This document shows, one piece after another, positions 24,082 to 36,593 of a stretch of 64,000 nt of DNA. Both the position numbers and the translations under genes were made by a program. Below the pieces are notes generated by a model that saw only the letters and a program-made list of their open reading frames with translations, made no database searches and was not told the DNA's origin. Origin of the DNA: Adineta steineri (lineage: Eukaryota > Rotifera > Eurotatoria > Adinetida > Adinetidae); assembly GCA_905250115.1 (NCBI GenBank), contig CAJNOI010000148.1, positions 163,151-227,150 of the forward strand. The letters run 5' to 3'. The stretch's first letter is position 1; each line of letters starts with the position of its first letter.

Positions 24082-24302
24082 GATCAAATGAAGTAAAACA
24101 AAAGTAGTTTTTTTGTTCTTTTTTTCAGACTGAACCAATAATCAAATCTTAACGAACTGACATTTTTTTTCATATTGATTAATCAAGACATATATTTTTA
24201 AAAATAAACATATAATCAATCTAAAGTTTTAGCCCAAATAAGAGTGAACGTTATAATGATTATCTTCACTTCTTGTCAATTAATTTTTAATTAATAGAAA
24301 AG

Positions 24303-24371
24303 AGGATGTGAGTAGGATAAATAAGATGCACTCACCTATCCACATTCATACCCATTTACACTCACCCACAT
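24303..24371. repeat. Palindromic hairpin element
   Basis: GGATGTGAGTAGGATAAATA carries the family loop in reverse orientation; three CTCACC/CACCCA stretches follow. Confidence 0.65.
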
Positions 24372-24410
24372 GTTTCGAAATCTGAATAGTTATTTTTAGA
24401 ATTAACTCGT

Positions 24411-25203
24411 TTGTTCATCTTATCTATTTGTATTATTTCACTTCATTTAATAAATAAAAATAATAATAAAATTCTGCTTCAAATCAATATTTATCGGTTC
24501 ATTATTTCAACATCTTCAATCACTTTGTTTATCTTCTATGCAGAAAATCCAGATAATAATTATTCTTTGAATATTACATACTCTTCCTCGACTTGTCACA
24601 ATAGATCTATAATTATATTCATGGCGCAATATTATTTAATGAGTTTTGATAGATTTCAATCGTCTCTTATACAAATAGATTCTCAACTACAAGTACTTCG
24701 TATCAATATTAAATATGATCGAACTTATCTTGATGCTAGTCGATGGGAACACATTATTTCAGAATATTTTTCATTATTACAAAATTTTGATAAAATCTAC
24801 TGTAAAGATGAGTTTTAGAAATCAATCAATCGATTTATTTCATCGTTTTGGACTGAAAGATAATGGACCATTTACTTGGCAATCACTAAAGATTCATATG
24901 AAAATTAATGTTTGAAGTTTTCAATTCAACCGCATAGATTAGTTGAGAATATTTCAATTCATTACAACAAGATATATCTTCGATCGAGAAGTTCCACTTT
25001 GGAACGTTATTCAAATTACGAAATTGGAGTTTTTCCGGATTGTAGGTACGTTCAATCATTGATTGATCTCATTAGTCATATTCCAAATTTGAATGCATTA
25101 ACAGTGGGATCCGCTTCATTATATAGAACAGATAATATCGATCACACATTGTTTCTGGAATATATTTCAACACAAAGTTCATTCGATCTTCATATATATT
25201 AGG
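24411..25203 (+). pseudogene. Dead F-box/LRR-family gene fragment
   Basis: One reading frame carries recognisable family text (LDASRWEHIISEYF, then NRFISSFWTER, then FSIQPHR and IPNLNALTVGSA) but has in-frame stops at 24816, 24861 and 24906. The N-terminal F-box is absent. It resembles the middle part of the intact F-box gene at 33.7-31.2 kb, where SYWEQFIQKKL and SPFWLNNKNWS are the counterparts. The family assignment is from pattern memory. Confidence 0.5.
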
Positions 25204-26541
25204 TCTTTGCATTGAAAAGAGTGTTGATGAAACAACTGAACATTTGAAGCAAATCATTTGTTTACAATTGAAATAATATTGACCTTTTACTTTGTAATAA
25301 ACCGAACTATTAAAGGGTATGAATACTTGATGAACATAGCATCCACATCCTATTCTCGATTAATCATTTTTGAACGATTTTAATTTGTTAAATGGATGAG
25401 AGATATGTATAAAATCACGTTAGGCCTACATAAATTATAGATGTTCACTGTTATTCCTATATAATTTATAGTAGTTGCGTATGAATAAGTAAAATGAAAT
25501 TTTTTTTGAAAAGAAATTGTTTATGAAAGATGTTGCTTAAAAGAAAATAGATTGTCTTGTTGAACTATTATATGATATTATGTTTCTTTAAGTAACTGTT
25601 ATTATAGTCAATACTTTAGAGTAGTTTTGTAAAGAAAAAACTAACTTTTTCTTTTAGAAAAAAATTAAATGAGGGTTTAAGTGCCCACCGAATAGCCCCT
25701 TGATTGTAACTTGTTAGAAAACCTGAGAATTTCTCACCCACACCCTCAAGATGACTTGTTGTCCTTGTAAATACATCTAAATTTTCAGTATTTTAAAATT
25801 TAAATATCATGATTCGGGCTCGCCTATTGGTAGGCCATAGATTTGACCTGAATATAATTATTCAATATCAACTGACATCAGAAACAGTTGCATTGTTAGA
25901 ATTATAAAAAATCTATTTGAAAATTTTGACTCTGAATATGACTTACAAAATCAAATAGTTCCAGATAATAAGTAGATCTCTTCAAAGAATATACAACAAA
26001 AACACACATTGTTTCTGATAACTCGATGAAATGAAAACTCGAATATTTTCTAATATATTACTAATGAGAATTGGTAAACCAAATCTAGGAGACAACTAAT
26101 CTTTAAATAAATTGACACTATAGAACAGTATCAGACGATACTGAAGGAATAAGTACATATATTCATCAACTTTGAATTTCTTTTTTATAAAAAGATATTT
26201 TATCATATCAATCTTTTTCGTTTATAGTCCTGTCAGAGAGGATTATCCAGATATATTAATATTATAAAACTTTCATAGAAACAAAAGTATTCATCTTAAT
26301 TATATCAAGAATAGAAATACGATTCAATAAATTTCAAGATTTGTTTTTCTTTTCCAATAGTTGAAAATGATATCACTGAAAATAAACACAGCGCATAAGT
26401 GATGCAATACATCGAATGTCATAAGACTAACCATTGAGTCTTCTTAGAAAAAAAACGTCAAAGAATTCTATCATATCAACATTTTGGTTATTTACTTTCT
26501 TTATTTCATTGAAAATTGAATAAAAGAAATGACTCATCATA
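25204..26541. other. Intergenic AT-rich region
   Basis: No gene recognised. One C-rich half-hairpin lies at 25733-25750. This is the 3' flank of the F-box/LRR gene, which ends at 26542. Confidence 0.5.
25733..25750. repeat. C-rich hairpin half-element
   Basis: CTCACCCACACCCTCAAG, an exact right arm of the family; the left arm is eroded. Confidence 0.6.
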
Positions 26542-29500
26542 CTAATATGTTGAAAAAAAAAAGAATCTTTCATCGTTCATCTTCAAATGATCTTGTAGTT
26601 TGATCGATACTTTGTTGTTGTAAAGGTTCAATTCTTTGAGTATCTAACGTATAACAATCAAGATTAGTCAATATCAAGTGACTCAAAAAGTTCGTTACTT
26701 TGTTGTTTTGCAAGGCTACAGCGAAGTGTTGTGCTCCAATATCTCCAATTTGATGCGATTGAAGACTAAGTGTAGTAAGTGTCTAAATCAAAAAAAGTAT
26801 CATCAGTAAAAATAAAATATATTAGCCAAATAAATGACTCGATTAGTTTGTAGGGCATTCGCTAAAATTTCTGCTCCAATATCACTGATTATATTCGTTT
26901 TCTTATCACCATGGTCATCATCATAGTAATAAGAATCGAGTATTAGTTTGGTGAGTGTCTATATGTTAAATAATAAAAAAAGGTAATATTGAGAGTAAAT
27001 AAACACTTTGTTGTTTTGCAAAGCATCGCCAAGATATTTAGCCCCAATATCTTTAATTTTATTTTTTGAAAGATCAATCGAAGTGATTGTCTATTCAAAA
27101 TAGAATGATTATTACAGGTCAAATCAGTCAAAAATATTTCTTACCTCATTGTTTCGTAACATATCAGCCAAGTATCGTATTCCAATATCACTTATATTAT
27201 TTTCCTGAAGGTTCAACTCAGTGATTGTCTATATCACAACAACAAAAATAATCATTAGTTAGACTAGATAACAAAATATGTTACTTTGTTGTTGTATAAT
27301 TCATTTGCCAATAGTTTTATTTCATTGTCTCCATATTCTTTCCATAGAAGATCTATACTGGTGAGTGTCTGTCAGAGAAAAAGAAAACATTAAGTAAAAA
27401 GTAATTCAATTTTAAAAGACCTTATCATTTCGTATTCCAATTGCTGTTCCAACAGCTTCACAATATTTACTCCTATTCCCTGTTAATCTCAGTTTTCTCA
27501 TTGTCTGAAAGAAAAAGAAAATTAGTTAAATGGAAGACATTATCTTATAAACGAACTTTGTTGGTTTCCAATGAATTAAATAGTTGCTGTGCCCCAATAT
27601 CTCCAATTGCATTGCTCGAAAGATCAAGTGTAACCAGTGCCTGTTGAAACCGAATAATACTAATAAAAATAATGAAATAAGTAAAAAAAAACATTTACAG
27701 TATTGTTTTGTAGCATATCAGTTAAATATTGTACTCCAATATCGCTTATTTCGTTATACGACAGATTCAATTCACTGATTTTCTATGTCACAAGGAAAAC
27801 AATAAACATTAGGATAAATAAATCTGGAATAAATTTTACTTGATTCGTTTGTAATACATCACTTAAATATTTTGTTCCAATGTCTTCGATTTTATTCCGT
27901 GAAAGGTTCAACTCAATGATTGTCTGTATCATAACGAAAATATGATCATCAGAGAAACAAACAGAGAAATGATGTTACTTTATTGTTGATTAGTGCATCA
28001 GTCAAAAACTTCATCCCAATGTCATCGATACTCTCCCCACAAAAATTCATTTTCGTGATTGTCTGTAAATAAAAGTAAAAATTTGGGAGAAAGAATATAG
28101 AAGAAAGGAATTACTTTATTATTTCTTATTTGAATTGCTGCACTCATAGTTGTACAATAGCTACCAGGATTTTCTTCGAGGTTCAATTTAATAAGTGTCT
28201 ATGCGAAATGATGACGATACCTAAGATAAATGAGAAGTGTTGAAGGTTTACTTTGTTTTCTTTGAAGACATCATAAAGATATTGCATTCCATTGTTATCG
28301 ATTTGATTCTGGGAAAGGTTTACAGTAGTGAGTACCTATGAAGGGAAAGTATAAATTCCTATAATATCAAATGTCAGTCAGCTATCACTTTGTTGTCTTT
28401 TAACGCGTCAGCTAAATATTGTATTCCAGTGTTACTTATTTTATTTTGCCCAAGGTTCAAATTAGTAATTGTCTATATCACAACAAAAAAATAATCATTA
28501 GTTAGACTAAATAACAAAATATGTTACTTTGTTGTTGTATAATTCATTTGCCAATAGTTTTATTTCATTGTCTCCATATTGTTTCGATCGAAGATCTATA
28601 CTAGTGAGTGTCTGTGAGAAAAAAAGTAAAACGTTGAGTAGAAAGCCAATCAATCGCAAAAGACCTTATCATTTCGAATTCCAATTGCTATCCCAATAGC
28701 TTCACAATATTTACTCGTATTACCCGTTAGTGTCACTTTTGCTATTGTCTGAAAGGAAAAGAAAACTAGTTATATGGAAAACATTACCTCACAACCGAAC
28801 TTTGTTGGTTTCCACTGAATTTAACAGTTTTTGTGCCCCAATATCTCCAATTGCATTGCTCGAAAGATCAAGTGTAAGAAGTGTCTGTTCAAAGCGAACA
28901 ATATCAACAGTAATAATCAAAAGTGTCGACAAAAGCACTCTACAGTATTTTTTTGTAGCATGTCAGCTAAATATTGTACTCCAATATCGTTTATTTCATT
29001 ATTCGATAGATTCAATTCAGTGATTGTCTATGTCACAATGAGCAATCTAATCAATACTTAAATAAATTGAAATAATAAATTACTGCGTTATTTTGTAAAA
29101 CATTAGCTAAATACTGAGTTCCAGTGTCTCCAATATGATTCTTTGAAAGATCCATCATAGTAATCATCTGTGTCAAATGAAAAAATAATTATTAGGATAG
29201 AAAATTCTATACTAAAATTGACCTGGTTCGTTTGCAATACATCACTTAAATATTTTGCTCCAATGTGTCCTATTTGACTGCTCGAAAGATGTAGTATCGT
29301 TAATGTCTGCAAGAAAAGATAAAGTCCATCATGACGAAAGTTAATACAAGTTATTAATCACTTTATTGTTTTGTAATGCATCAGCTAAATATTTTGTTCC
29401 AATGTCTCCGATTTTATTCCAGGAAAGGTCCAACTCAATGATTGTCTATATCACAATAAAACTATGATCATCAATGGAACAAATAGACAAATGATGTTAC

Positions 29501-32500
29501 TTCATTGTCGATTAGTGCATCAGTCAAAAATTTCATCGCAATATCATCAATACTCTTCCAGGGAAGATTCATTTTAGTAATTGTCTTCAGAAAAAGGTAA
29601 ATAATTGTGAGAAGGAATTTGGAAGAAATGAAATACTTTATCATTTCGTATTTGAATTGCTGCACTCACAGTTGTACAACAGCTACCAGGATTTCCTTCG
29701 AGGTTCAATTTAATAAGTGTCTATGTTAAAGAATGGCGATACTTAAGATAAATGAGAAGTGTTGAAGGTTTACTTTGTTCTCTTTGAGGGCATCGTTAAG
29801 ATACTGTGCTCCATTGTTTCGGATTTTATTGTAAGCGAGTTCAAGAATGGTGAGTACCTATGGAGAAAAAATAAAAATGATTATGATATTAAATGTGAGT
29901 CAACTATCACTTTGTTGTCTTTTAAAGCACCAGCTAAATCTTTTATTCCAATATCTCCGATTTTATTCTGAGAAAGGTCCAACTTGATAAGTGTCTATAT
30001 CACATGGAAAACAATAAACATTAGGATAAATAAATCTGGAATAAATTTTACTTGATTCGTTTGTAATACATCACTTAAATATTTTGTTCCAATAATTCCG
30101 ATTTTATTCCAGGAAAGGTCCAAGTCGATGATTGTCTATATCACAATGAAACTATGATCATCAACAGGACAAACAGAGAAATGCGATGTTACTTCATTGT
30201 TGATTAGTGCATCAGTCAAAAATTTCATCGTAATGCCACCAATACTCTTCCCATGAAGATCCATTTTAGTGATTGTCTTCAGAAAAAGGTAAAAAATTGT
30301 GAGAAGGAATCTGGAAGAAACAAATTACTTTATCATTGTATATTTGAATTGCTGCACTCACAGTTGCACAGTAGCTACCAGGATTTTCTTCGAGGTTCAA
30401 TTTGATAAGTGTCTATACCAAAGAACGACAATACCTAAGACACATGAGAAGTACTGAAGGTTTACTTTGTTTTCTTTGAAGGTATCATGAAGATATTGCA
30501 TTCCACTGTTTTTGATTTGATTGTGGGAAAGGTCTAGAGTAGTAATCGTCTATGTATAAAGTAAGAAATAAGTATAATTTAAATAAGTCTAAGAAATATC
30601 TAACTTGATGGTTTTGTAATGTGTCAGCCAAATACTTTGTTCCAATGTCTCCAATCTCATTATGTGAAAGATCAATTGTAGTTAATGTCTGAATGATAAA
30701 TAAAAAATGAATTTCAGTGTAATGAATTTGAAAAAAATGTCACTTTGTAGTTTAGTAGAGCCACAGCCACAGGTTGTATCAAATTATCTCCAATTTGATT
30801 GCGGGAAATATTTAATTCAAAGGATGCCTATTTAAAAACATAATAATATACATCATGAAATGCAAACAGAAGTGAAGAATCATAGATGGAATCGAATACT
30901 AAGACTCGTCACAAAAGCTTGTCACCTATATGATCCTGCATAAAATATGATTAAGATCTATTCGTATTTTTTTTGTGTAAGTGAAATGATATGATTTGTT
31001 TATTCTAGTTGACTAAGAATGTAAGCGCACTTGATGAAACTCCTATATTGCGTATGTGTTTAAGTTAAATTCTAAAAGTAGATATTCTGCTCTACAAAAA
31101 TATCTTATAAGAGAAAATTGTGAGATATACCAAAAACTATGGATTTCCTTGGCTGAAACACATATGATCGTTCTTATACGTATAAGAAGATTGTATCAGA
31201 CTTACCTCTCCTTTGCTACTACAGCTTTCATTGTAACCCCTACGCAAAATTAAGCGACATTGAGGGTCTATTAACGGTACTTCAAATACAGGATATCTTG
31301 TTGTGGCATCAAACTTTATACAGAGTGGTGTAGTATAAAGTATAATGCTTGATTCTCGCAAAATATAACCACAAATAACAGACCAATTTTTATTGTTGAG
31401 CCAGAACGGACTTTGAAATGGTAAGATAAGTGAATCTAAAGTGGCGATATCATCGAATTTCTTGCTAGTACAAGTGAAAGAAAATTGAAATTGATTCAGT
31501 AAAAGTAGTTTCTTTTGAATGAATTGTTCCCAATAAGAACCATCAAATATCGAATCAAATGTCGACCTAGATGCAAACAGTTGCAGATGACCAAGTGATG
31601 GTGTCAATGAAAGAAGGCATTCAAGTTCTTGGGTTGATAGTTTGCAGTTACCAATAGTCAATGAAACCAATTGCGGATACACTGTTAAATAAAAACATAG
31701 AATATGTAATATTTTAATAGTTGACTTTGTTTCGTTTTGATTTTTTTATCTTCTGACATATTTTAAAAAAACTGAGCCTTACAAGTTATTGGCTCATATG
31801 ATGGAACTTTCTTTAAGTTGTGTTTAATTTTCTTTCATAAAACAATTTAATATTGATAGTCAAAAATTGGGTCTACTTCAATTTTTACTATGTGAACCTG
31901 AATTTGATTGAAAATTAAAAATGTTGGAGAATATGATGAACTAGAAAAAGACCAGGTAGAGTTGAGGGAGAGTAAAAATGTTTTTCTTCGATATGTTTAC
32001 TTTGTAGATTATTTAGGTGAATATTGCTCACTGGTGGCGACTAATTTCGTCGAAAATGGGGATGAAGGCAATATAGATATGCTAAAAATACTTGCAGGAC
32101 TTTTTTCAATATTTTATATTTCGATATTTTCATTATCTTTAGCATCTATGCAGAAACTTTTCAATTAGAGCTTTTCCGTGTTACTGATTTAGATTTAATA
32201 ACCAATTCGAATAATAAAATGTGTTTCATACATCGCCTCTTTGGTCAACCTATAATTACTGTATTGCATAAAATAAACTTAGTTTTAATTGAACGAATGA
32301 TTGATATTCTATATAGAGAATACATGCGTAAGTAACGTAGCCTAATAGAGCAAAGTAGAAATTGATAGAATTGTTTTGTTACGTCACAACTGTCCCAAAT
32401 GGTACTAGCCGTTTGGACTCGTTCAATTGGATCATAACTTGACTGAAAAGATCCACGGGAACAAATTCTTTTAGGCTTATCCAAGTCTCAATGAAATCTC

Positions 32501-33663
32501 TTTGTGAGCCTAACATAAGCTCAAACGTTAGATATCACTTGGAATATTTCCCTCATTAGTGGTAGTGGTTTTAACCAAAGATTAAATCGTTTCATATTTT
32601 TGAAAACTTTAATCGAACCGAAACCATATTGTACTGAACCGATTCAATCCCTAATCTAAACGATCAGAATAGACTGGCATGCATTATTCTACATTTTTTT
32701 GATCCTGTAAGACTCAGATCAATTCAACTAGTTATATCTATTCCCTTACCGTTATTATAATGGCTTAAAGAGCCCATTTTACAGTGCGGTACACTATTAG
32801 GGAGCGAAAAATTCTATTCAAGAAGTTTTCCGGTCATACTTTGAGTCTAGTCTAAACTTTATATAATAGAAAAGAATTGCTGTCTCTACGACGAAATAGA
32901 TGATGTATGAAAGATACACATTTTATTCTGTACCTGTGGAATCATTGAATGTACACTGTGTTTTTGTAGAATTGGATGTTGTAACTGTATATGACCAAAA
33001 CGTTTGATTAATATTGTTCATAATACAGTTTCTAATAACAAGTGTTCTTAAACGGAGTGAATTGCCGAGGATCATACGATATTGGTGATAAGAACAATCT
33101 CTGATTGTCAGTTGTTTTAATGTATTTTGAACAGGCCACGCTATTTGATTAGTTGTGTAACTAAGATCATTTAAACGTAGTTTTTGAAGTTTGGTTTGAA
33201 CGGCAATTGAAAAGATATTTGACAAGTCTGTATCATCCGCTCGCCCATACATATTGACTGTCAATGAGACTAGAGAATTAATGGTAACACGCTGAAAAAA
33301 TTCTTTCATTTGATTGCCGTTGACTTCATAAAGAGTCAATGAACCAAGTCTAGTGAATTGGTTAATGCTGAAGTTTGAGAGAAAAAAATTGATGAACCAT
33401 TGGTGATAGCTACCGGAAAACATCAGCGAAATGACGTTAAAAGGTTGAACGAGACGAGAAATATTTTTAAAGGAACAATTTCTCAATAAACTGGGGTTGG
33501 CAGTTGAACCGAAATTGAGTTGAAAACGATCATAGAAGTTGACAGCTGCATGAAGTTGTCTGCAAACCAAACGGATTGAAAGAACAATGGTGTACGCATC
33601 GAGGTGATCAAAGATACGATGCAGAACTTCGACAGGCAAACAGAAAAGTGGTGAGTCTGACAT
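26542..33663 (-). CDS. F-box protein with 30 single-exon leucine-rich repeats
   Basis: Thirty-three proposed exons on the minus strand. Exon 1, 33663-32934, opens with an F-box (LPVEVLHRIFDHLDAYTIVLSIRLVCRQLH, residues about 8-38). Exon 2 is 31681-31206. The two join in phase 1 and together give 402 residues ending in phase 0. Thirty LRR exons follow between 30827 and 26699; by my count 29 are exactly 84 nt (28 residues, RNI-type: TIxELDLSxNKIGDIGxKYLADALQxN) and one (26958-26839) is 120 nt. The introns between them are mostly 40-75 nt. The last exon, 26643-26542, encodes 33 residues to TAG. The total is about 1287 residues, in frame throughout. F-box proteins link substrates to SCF ubiquitin ligases through Skp1; here the LRR array would choose the target. 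All LRR introns are phase 0, so any repeat can be skipped without a frameshift. Confidence 0.8.
26699..30827 (-). repeat. Array of 30 LRR exons with higher-order duplication
   Basis: Exon starts on the forward map recur about every 120-170 bp: 26699, 26839, 27007, 27145, 27285, 27421, 27557, 27699, 27840, 27979, 28115, 28252, 28389, 28528, 28665, 28801, 28944, 29084, 29223, 29362, 29501, 29637, 29774, 29911, 30052, 30193, 30329, 30466, 30605, 30744. The block 27285-28472 is repeated as 28528-29994 with introns included (the introns before 27285 and 28528 are nearly the same). A third partial copy of it appears at 30052-30549. Confidence 0.85.
31207..32933. other. Exon 2 and long intron 1 of the F-box/LRR gene
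   Basis: Intron 1 (32933-31682) is by far the longest of the gene. It holds an 86-codon plus-strand frame (31908-32168) and a 79-codon minus-strand frame (32484-32245); I recognise neither. No transposon ends are obvious. Confidence 0.4.
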
Positions 33664-33718
33664 TTATCTAAAAACCTAGAATGAATTAAAAAGTCCTAGA
33701 CTAAGCGGTTACTCTATC

Positions 33719-33760
33719 GGGTGTGGGTGAAGAAGCCAGCAATGCCCAACCCACACTCTG
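33719..33760. repeat. Palindromic hairpin element just upstream of the F-box/LRR start
   Basis: GGGTGTGGGTGAAGAAGCC and CCCAACCCACACTC. It sits about 56 bp before the ATG, so it should lie in the leader or core promoter. Confidence 0.7.
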
Positions 33761-33814
33761 AATTTAAGAAAGTTAGAAATCGAAGAAATGAAGAGTAGAC
33801 AGAGAACTTATCGA

Positions 33815-33860
33815 GAGAGTATGGGCGAGAATATTTTACTCATATCCACGCCCGCACTCT
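33815..33860. repeat. Palindromic hairpin element
   Basis: AGAGTATGGGCGAGAATATT and TCATATCCACGCCCGCACTC: arms pair with several G-T or mismatched positions. Confidence 0.6.
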
Positions 33861-34404
33861 ATTACATTTCTTAAGTTCCGTCGATTCTAGTTGGTTTATA
33901 GATTCACAAATCACCAAAAGTTCAGAACTTGCACATATGTCTTTTTTACCAATGATTTAAATTTAAAACTTACCCAAATGGAATTATTTAAATCAAATGA
34001 TTTGAAAAAATTCTAATAGTTTGTAAATTTCAGATGGTATTGTGTGTGACTGAAATTTCTTTTCGCGGAATGATTCTTTTCGTTTCTTTTATAAAGTAAA
34101 AACAGTTGTGGGTTTTTTTTTCTTTTTTTTCCAACTGCTCATTGTACTGCGAAAGAAACTGTGAAGATTGAGAAAAAAAACCCATTGATGGTCCACAATA
34201 CACAAGAAATGTTATTAGAAAGAAAGAGAAAAAGAATTCATATGAAATGTATTAGATTTAAGTGCTGTGCAATTAAACATTGTTGATATAAAACTGTAGT
34301 CTTCTTAGTGAAAAAGAAATATCTCTTCGAAATACAAACAAAAATATCTGATGCAATTGAGAAAATTATGTTATTCGTCTGAATGTACTGGTAGGCAGAA
34401 CATT

Positions 34405-34462
34405 TGAGGGTGGGTGGGTGTGAGTATTCTATTCATTTCAAACGTACACCAACATCCTCAAA
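34405..34462. repeat. Palindromic hairpin element
   Basis: TTGAGGGTGGGTGGGTGTGA, loop GTATTCTATTCATTTC, then ACCAACATCCTCAAA. Confidence 0.7.
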
Positions 34463-34829
34463 TAATTCTAACTTTTTGTTTTTGATTATTTATCAATAGT
34501 TAATCTTATAATTGTCAAAATTTATTTTTCTATTTGTTAATATCAATTGGAAGAGATCGTCAGATATTACTAAAAAAAAAACATTGCATTCTCCAAGCTG
34601 CCAATCTTTGTTAGATCGATTTCAACCAGTTGAATGCTTTTCATACATATGATATGACGATAAAACAATGCATACAGAAAATCTTGCGCACATCGGACAC
34701 GCCGATTCTTTCACTTAGTGAACATTCTTAGATACAAGCAGAATGAATTTCGTCCGATAGTACAACATAAATATATCACTGAATTGATGTCATTGTCTTT
34801 TTCAGACGAATAGGGGGACAAAATGAACA

Positions 34830-34879
34830 TAGGGTGTGGATAATATATAAATATGATACCGACACCCACACTCTCAAGA
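34830..34879. repeat. Palindromic hairpin element
   Basis: AGGGTGTGGATAATATATAA and GACACCCACACTCTCAAGAG. Confidence 0.65.
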
Positions 34880-35219
34880 GTTTAGCGATTCTCAGATGCA
34901 GTCTAATTGGATTCGGTATGCAATCACTTCGTGATTGATGTGCAAAGAGGATCTTCACGATCGCAACCGCCGTACGGATAAAAAAGGCTACTGCAGTCGC
35001 TCGTTATGGTTAGATCAATTATTTGAAGTGCACACGTTGCTGTCAACACAAATCGCTGGCTGCCTAATGGGTGTCAAACAGTTGCATATTGTCTCTGTTA
35101 GGCACAGATCTACTGTCAGATTATAGTATAAAGTATTCGTCAGGATTCTCGGATCGAATGTAACTGCATTTTTAATAGTCCGACGTGATCCGATCAGTGA
35201 GTTTGCCTTGGGAATTTTC

Positions 35220-35238
35220 ACCCACCATCACTCTCAAA
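35220..35238. repeat. C-rich hairpin half-element
   Basis: CACCCACCATCACTCTCAA; no left arm. Confidence 0.4.
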
Positions 35239-35721
35239 AAAGTTCCCTTGTTTTGAAAAGAGAAGAGAGACAACACATTTTAATGTGTTGTATTTCTTCG
35301 AAAAATAGTCAACTGGGAAAAAAATCATTAAAATGTTTGTTGAGTCTATATCTTGAAAAAGAAACAAGAACAACAACAGAAAGAAAAAAACGTGGGTTAT
35401 TATTCGTCTGGCACAAGAAAGCAGCCACCCAGTGATGAATGTTCTCATACAGTTAGTACGGCTTCTTGGTATGAGTATTCAGACTGCTCAATCGGGCACT
35501 AGCTTTAGAGAGATTTTTTAGAAGAATACTATGCAATTACAAAATTTGGAGAAATTTTCATTTTTATAAATCTGTTGATTGGTGTTCGAAAGAAGTGAAC
35601 AACATTAGGAACAGGATGAAAACATTCCCATTCAAGTTTGTATATGATGCATTGTGTTAGTTAAAAATGAAATGTAAATATTGTGAGAGTGTTGTGCAGA
35701 ATTGTACAGGTAAATGAGAGC

Positions 35722-35790
35722 ATATAAATTGATGCATATGTCGCATATTCAATCACATATTACAAGAAGAATAGCGAAACAGTAGCAGGT
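35722..35790 (+). promoter_or_regulatory. TATA promoter and leader exon of the glycine-zipper gene
   Basis: ATATAAAT at 35722, about 60 bp of leader, GCAG/GTGAGT donor at 35789, and acceptor CTTATATTAG ending at 35980, just before the ATG at 35986. It has the same TATA / short leader / 5'-UTR intron design as the promoters at 20.7, 21.2 and 38.0 kb. Confidence 0.55.
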
Positions 35791-35985
35791 GAGTAACAAG
35801 GGCAAGGTAAGCATGCATTTAAACGCCGTTCGCACTTGCGTATCTTTTTTCTTAAGGTGATTGATATCGATTCTAAAGCATCAAAACGTATTCATATTCT
35901 TGATCTTCTTTTCATAGAAATATGTGTGAGTACCAAATAACAAAGGATCTAATTCTTCACTTTTCTTTCCCTTATATTAGCCGAA

Positions 35986-36360
35986 ATGATTGATTGGGTG
36001 GAAGATGAAGCAGAGGCAGGTGTCGGCTATATAGTTGATGAAGCAGAAACGGTTGTCGACGATGGGGTTTATTATGTAGTTAAAGAAGCAGACGCGGATG
36101 TCGACGGTTTGATTGATGATGCTGCTGGTGACGCAAAGACGATTGTCGATGCTTATGGTACCAGCATGGGTGCAAGTGTGGGTGCCGGCATTGGTACAGC
36201 TATTGGCGGTCCCATAGGGATGGCTGTGGGTGCGGGTATAGGTTACGAAGTTGGTAAGTTAGTTGATGATGCGGGTGACGACGCGATTAATGAAGCGGAT
36301 ACTGAAGCAAAGTCACTTGTCGATGATGAAGCTCAAACTGTGGAAGGCGAATTGGAATAG
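35986..36360 (+). CDS. Small acidic glycine-zipper protein, function unknown
   Basis: 124 residues, strongly acidic and without cysteine. Residues 1-57 and 92-124 are Ala/Asp/Glu/Val-rich with a loose 11-15-residue rhythm (VDEAETVVDDG, VKEADADVDG, IDDAAGDAKTIVDA, INEADTEAKSLVDDEA), suggesting amphipathic helices. Residues 60-91 are a glycine zipper, GxxxG spaced (ASVGAGIGTAIGGPIGMAVG), of the kind that packs helices in membranes. It is the only coding exon after a spliced leader. I do not recognise a family. The acidic helical repeats bring LEA-like stress proteins to mind and the zipper brings pore-forming or membrane-remodelling peptides to mind, but neither is shown. The codon use is richer in G and C than its neighbours. 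Confidence 0.65.
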   Translation: MIDWVEDEAEAGVGYIVDEAETVVDDGVYYVVKEADADVDGLIDDAAGDAKTIVDAYGTSMGASVGAGIGTAIGGPIGMAVGAGIGYEVGKLVDDAGDDAINEADTEAKSLVDDEAQTVEGELE

Positions 36361-36552
36361 GACAATAATCACAATCCATCCGCATTTTAACTTCAGACAA
36401 TTAGAAATTCATCAAACAAATAAACGAGAACACTGAAAAAAATATATATATTGTTATGATCCACATAATTTTCTCTCTTCTTCAATTCTTCCGCCTTATA
36501 GTTCTTACTATAATTAAACTGCGCATGTAAATTTACGTTCCATGTTTGTTCT

Positions 36553-36593
36553 CTTGAGGGTGTGGGTGTGGGTGTGGGTGTGGATGTGGGTGT
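36553..36593 (+). repeat. G-rich hairpin element, long left arm only
   Basis: CTTGAGGGTGTGGGTGTGGG and then three more GGTGTG units. The right arm is absent because a terminal-inverted-repeat element starts directly after it. Confidence 0.75.

Larger units (their letters stand above)
33861..35700. other. Intergenic region, no gene recognised
   Basis: Contains three hairpin elements. The stretch 34900-35240 is less AT-rich and has short open frames on both strands, without a recognised motif or tRNA shape. Confidence 0.4.

Noticed and set aside
31908-32484. Open frames inside intron 1 of the F-box/LRR gene
   Set aside because: Neither product is recognised; the splice model skips them with a correct frame.
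34776-35448. Cluster of short frames on both strands near 35 kb as coding or tRNA genes
   Set aside because: No motif, no cloverleaf and no splice-consistent joining was found.
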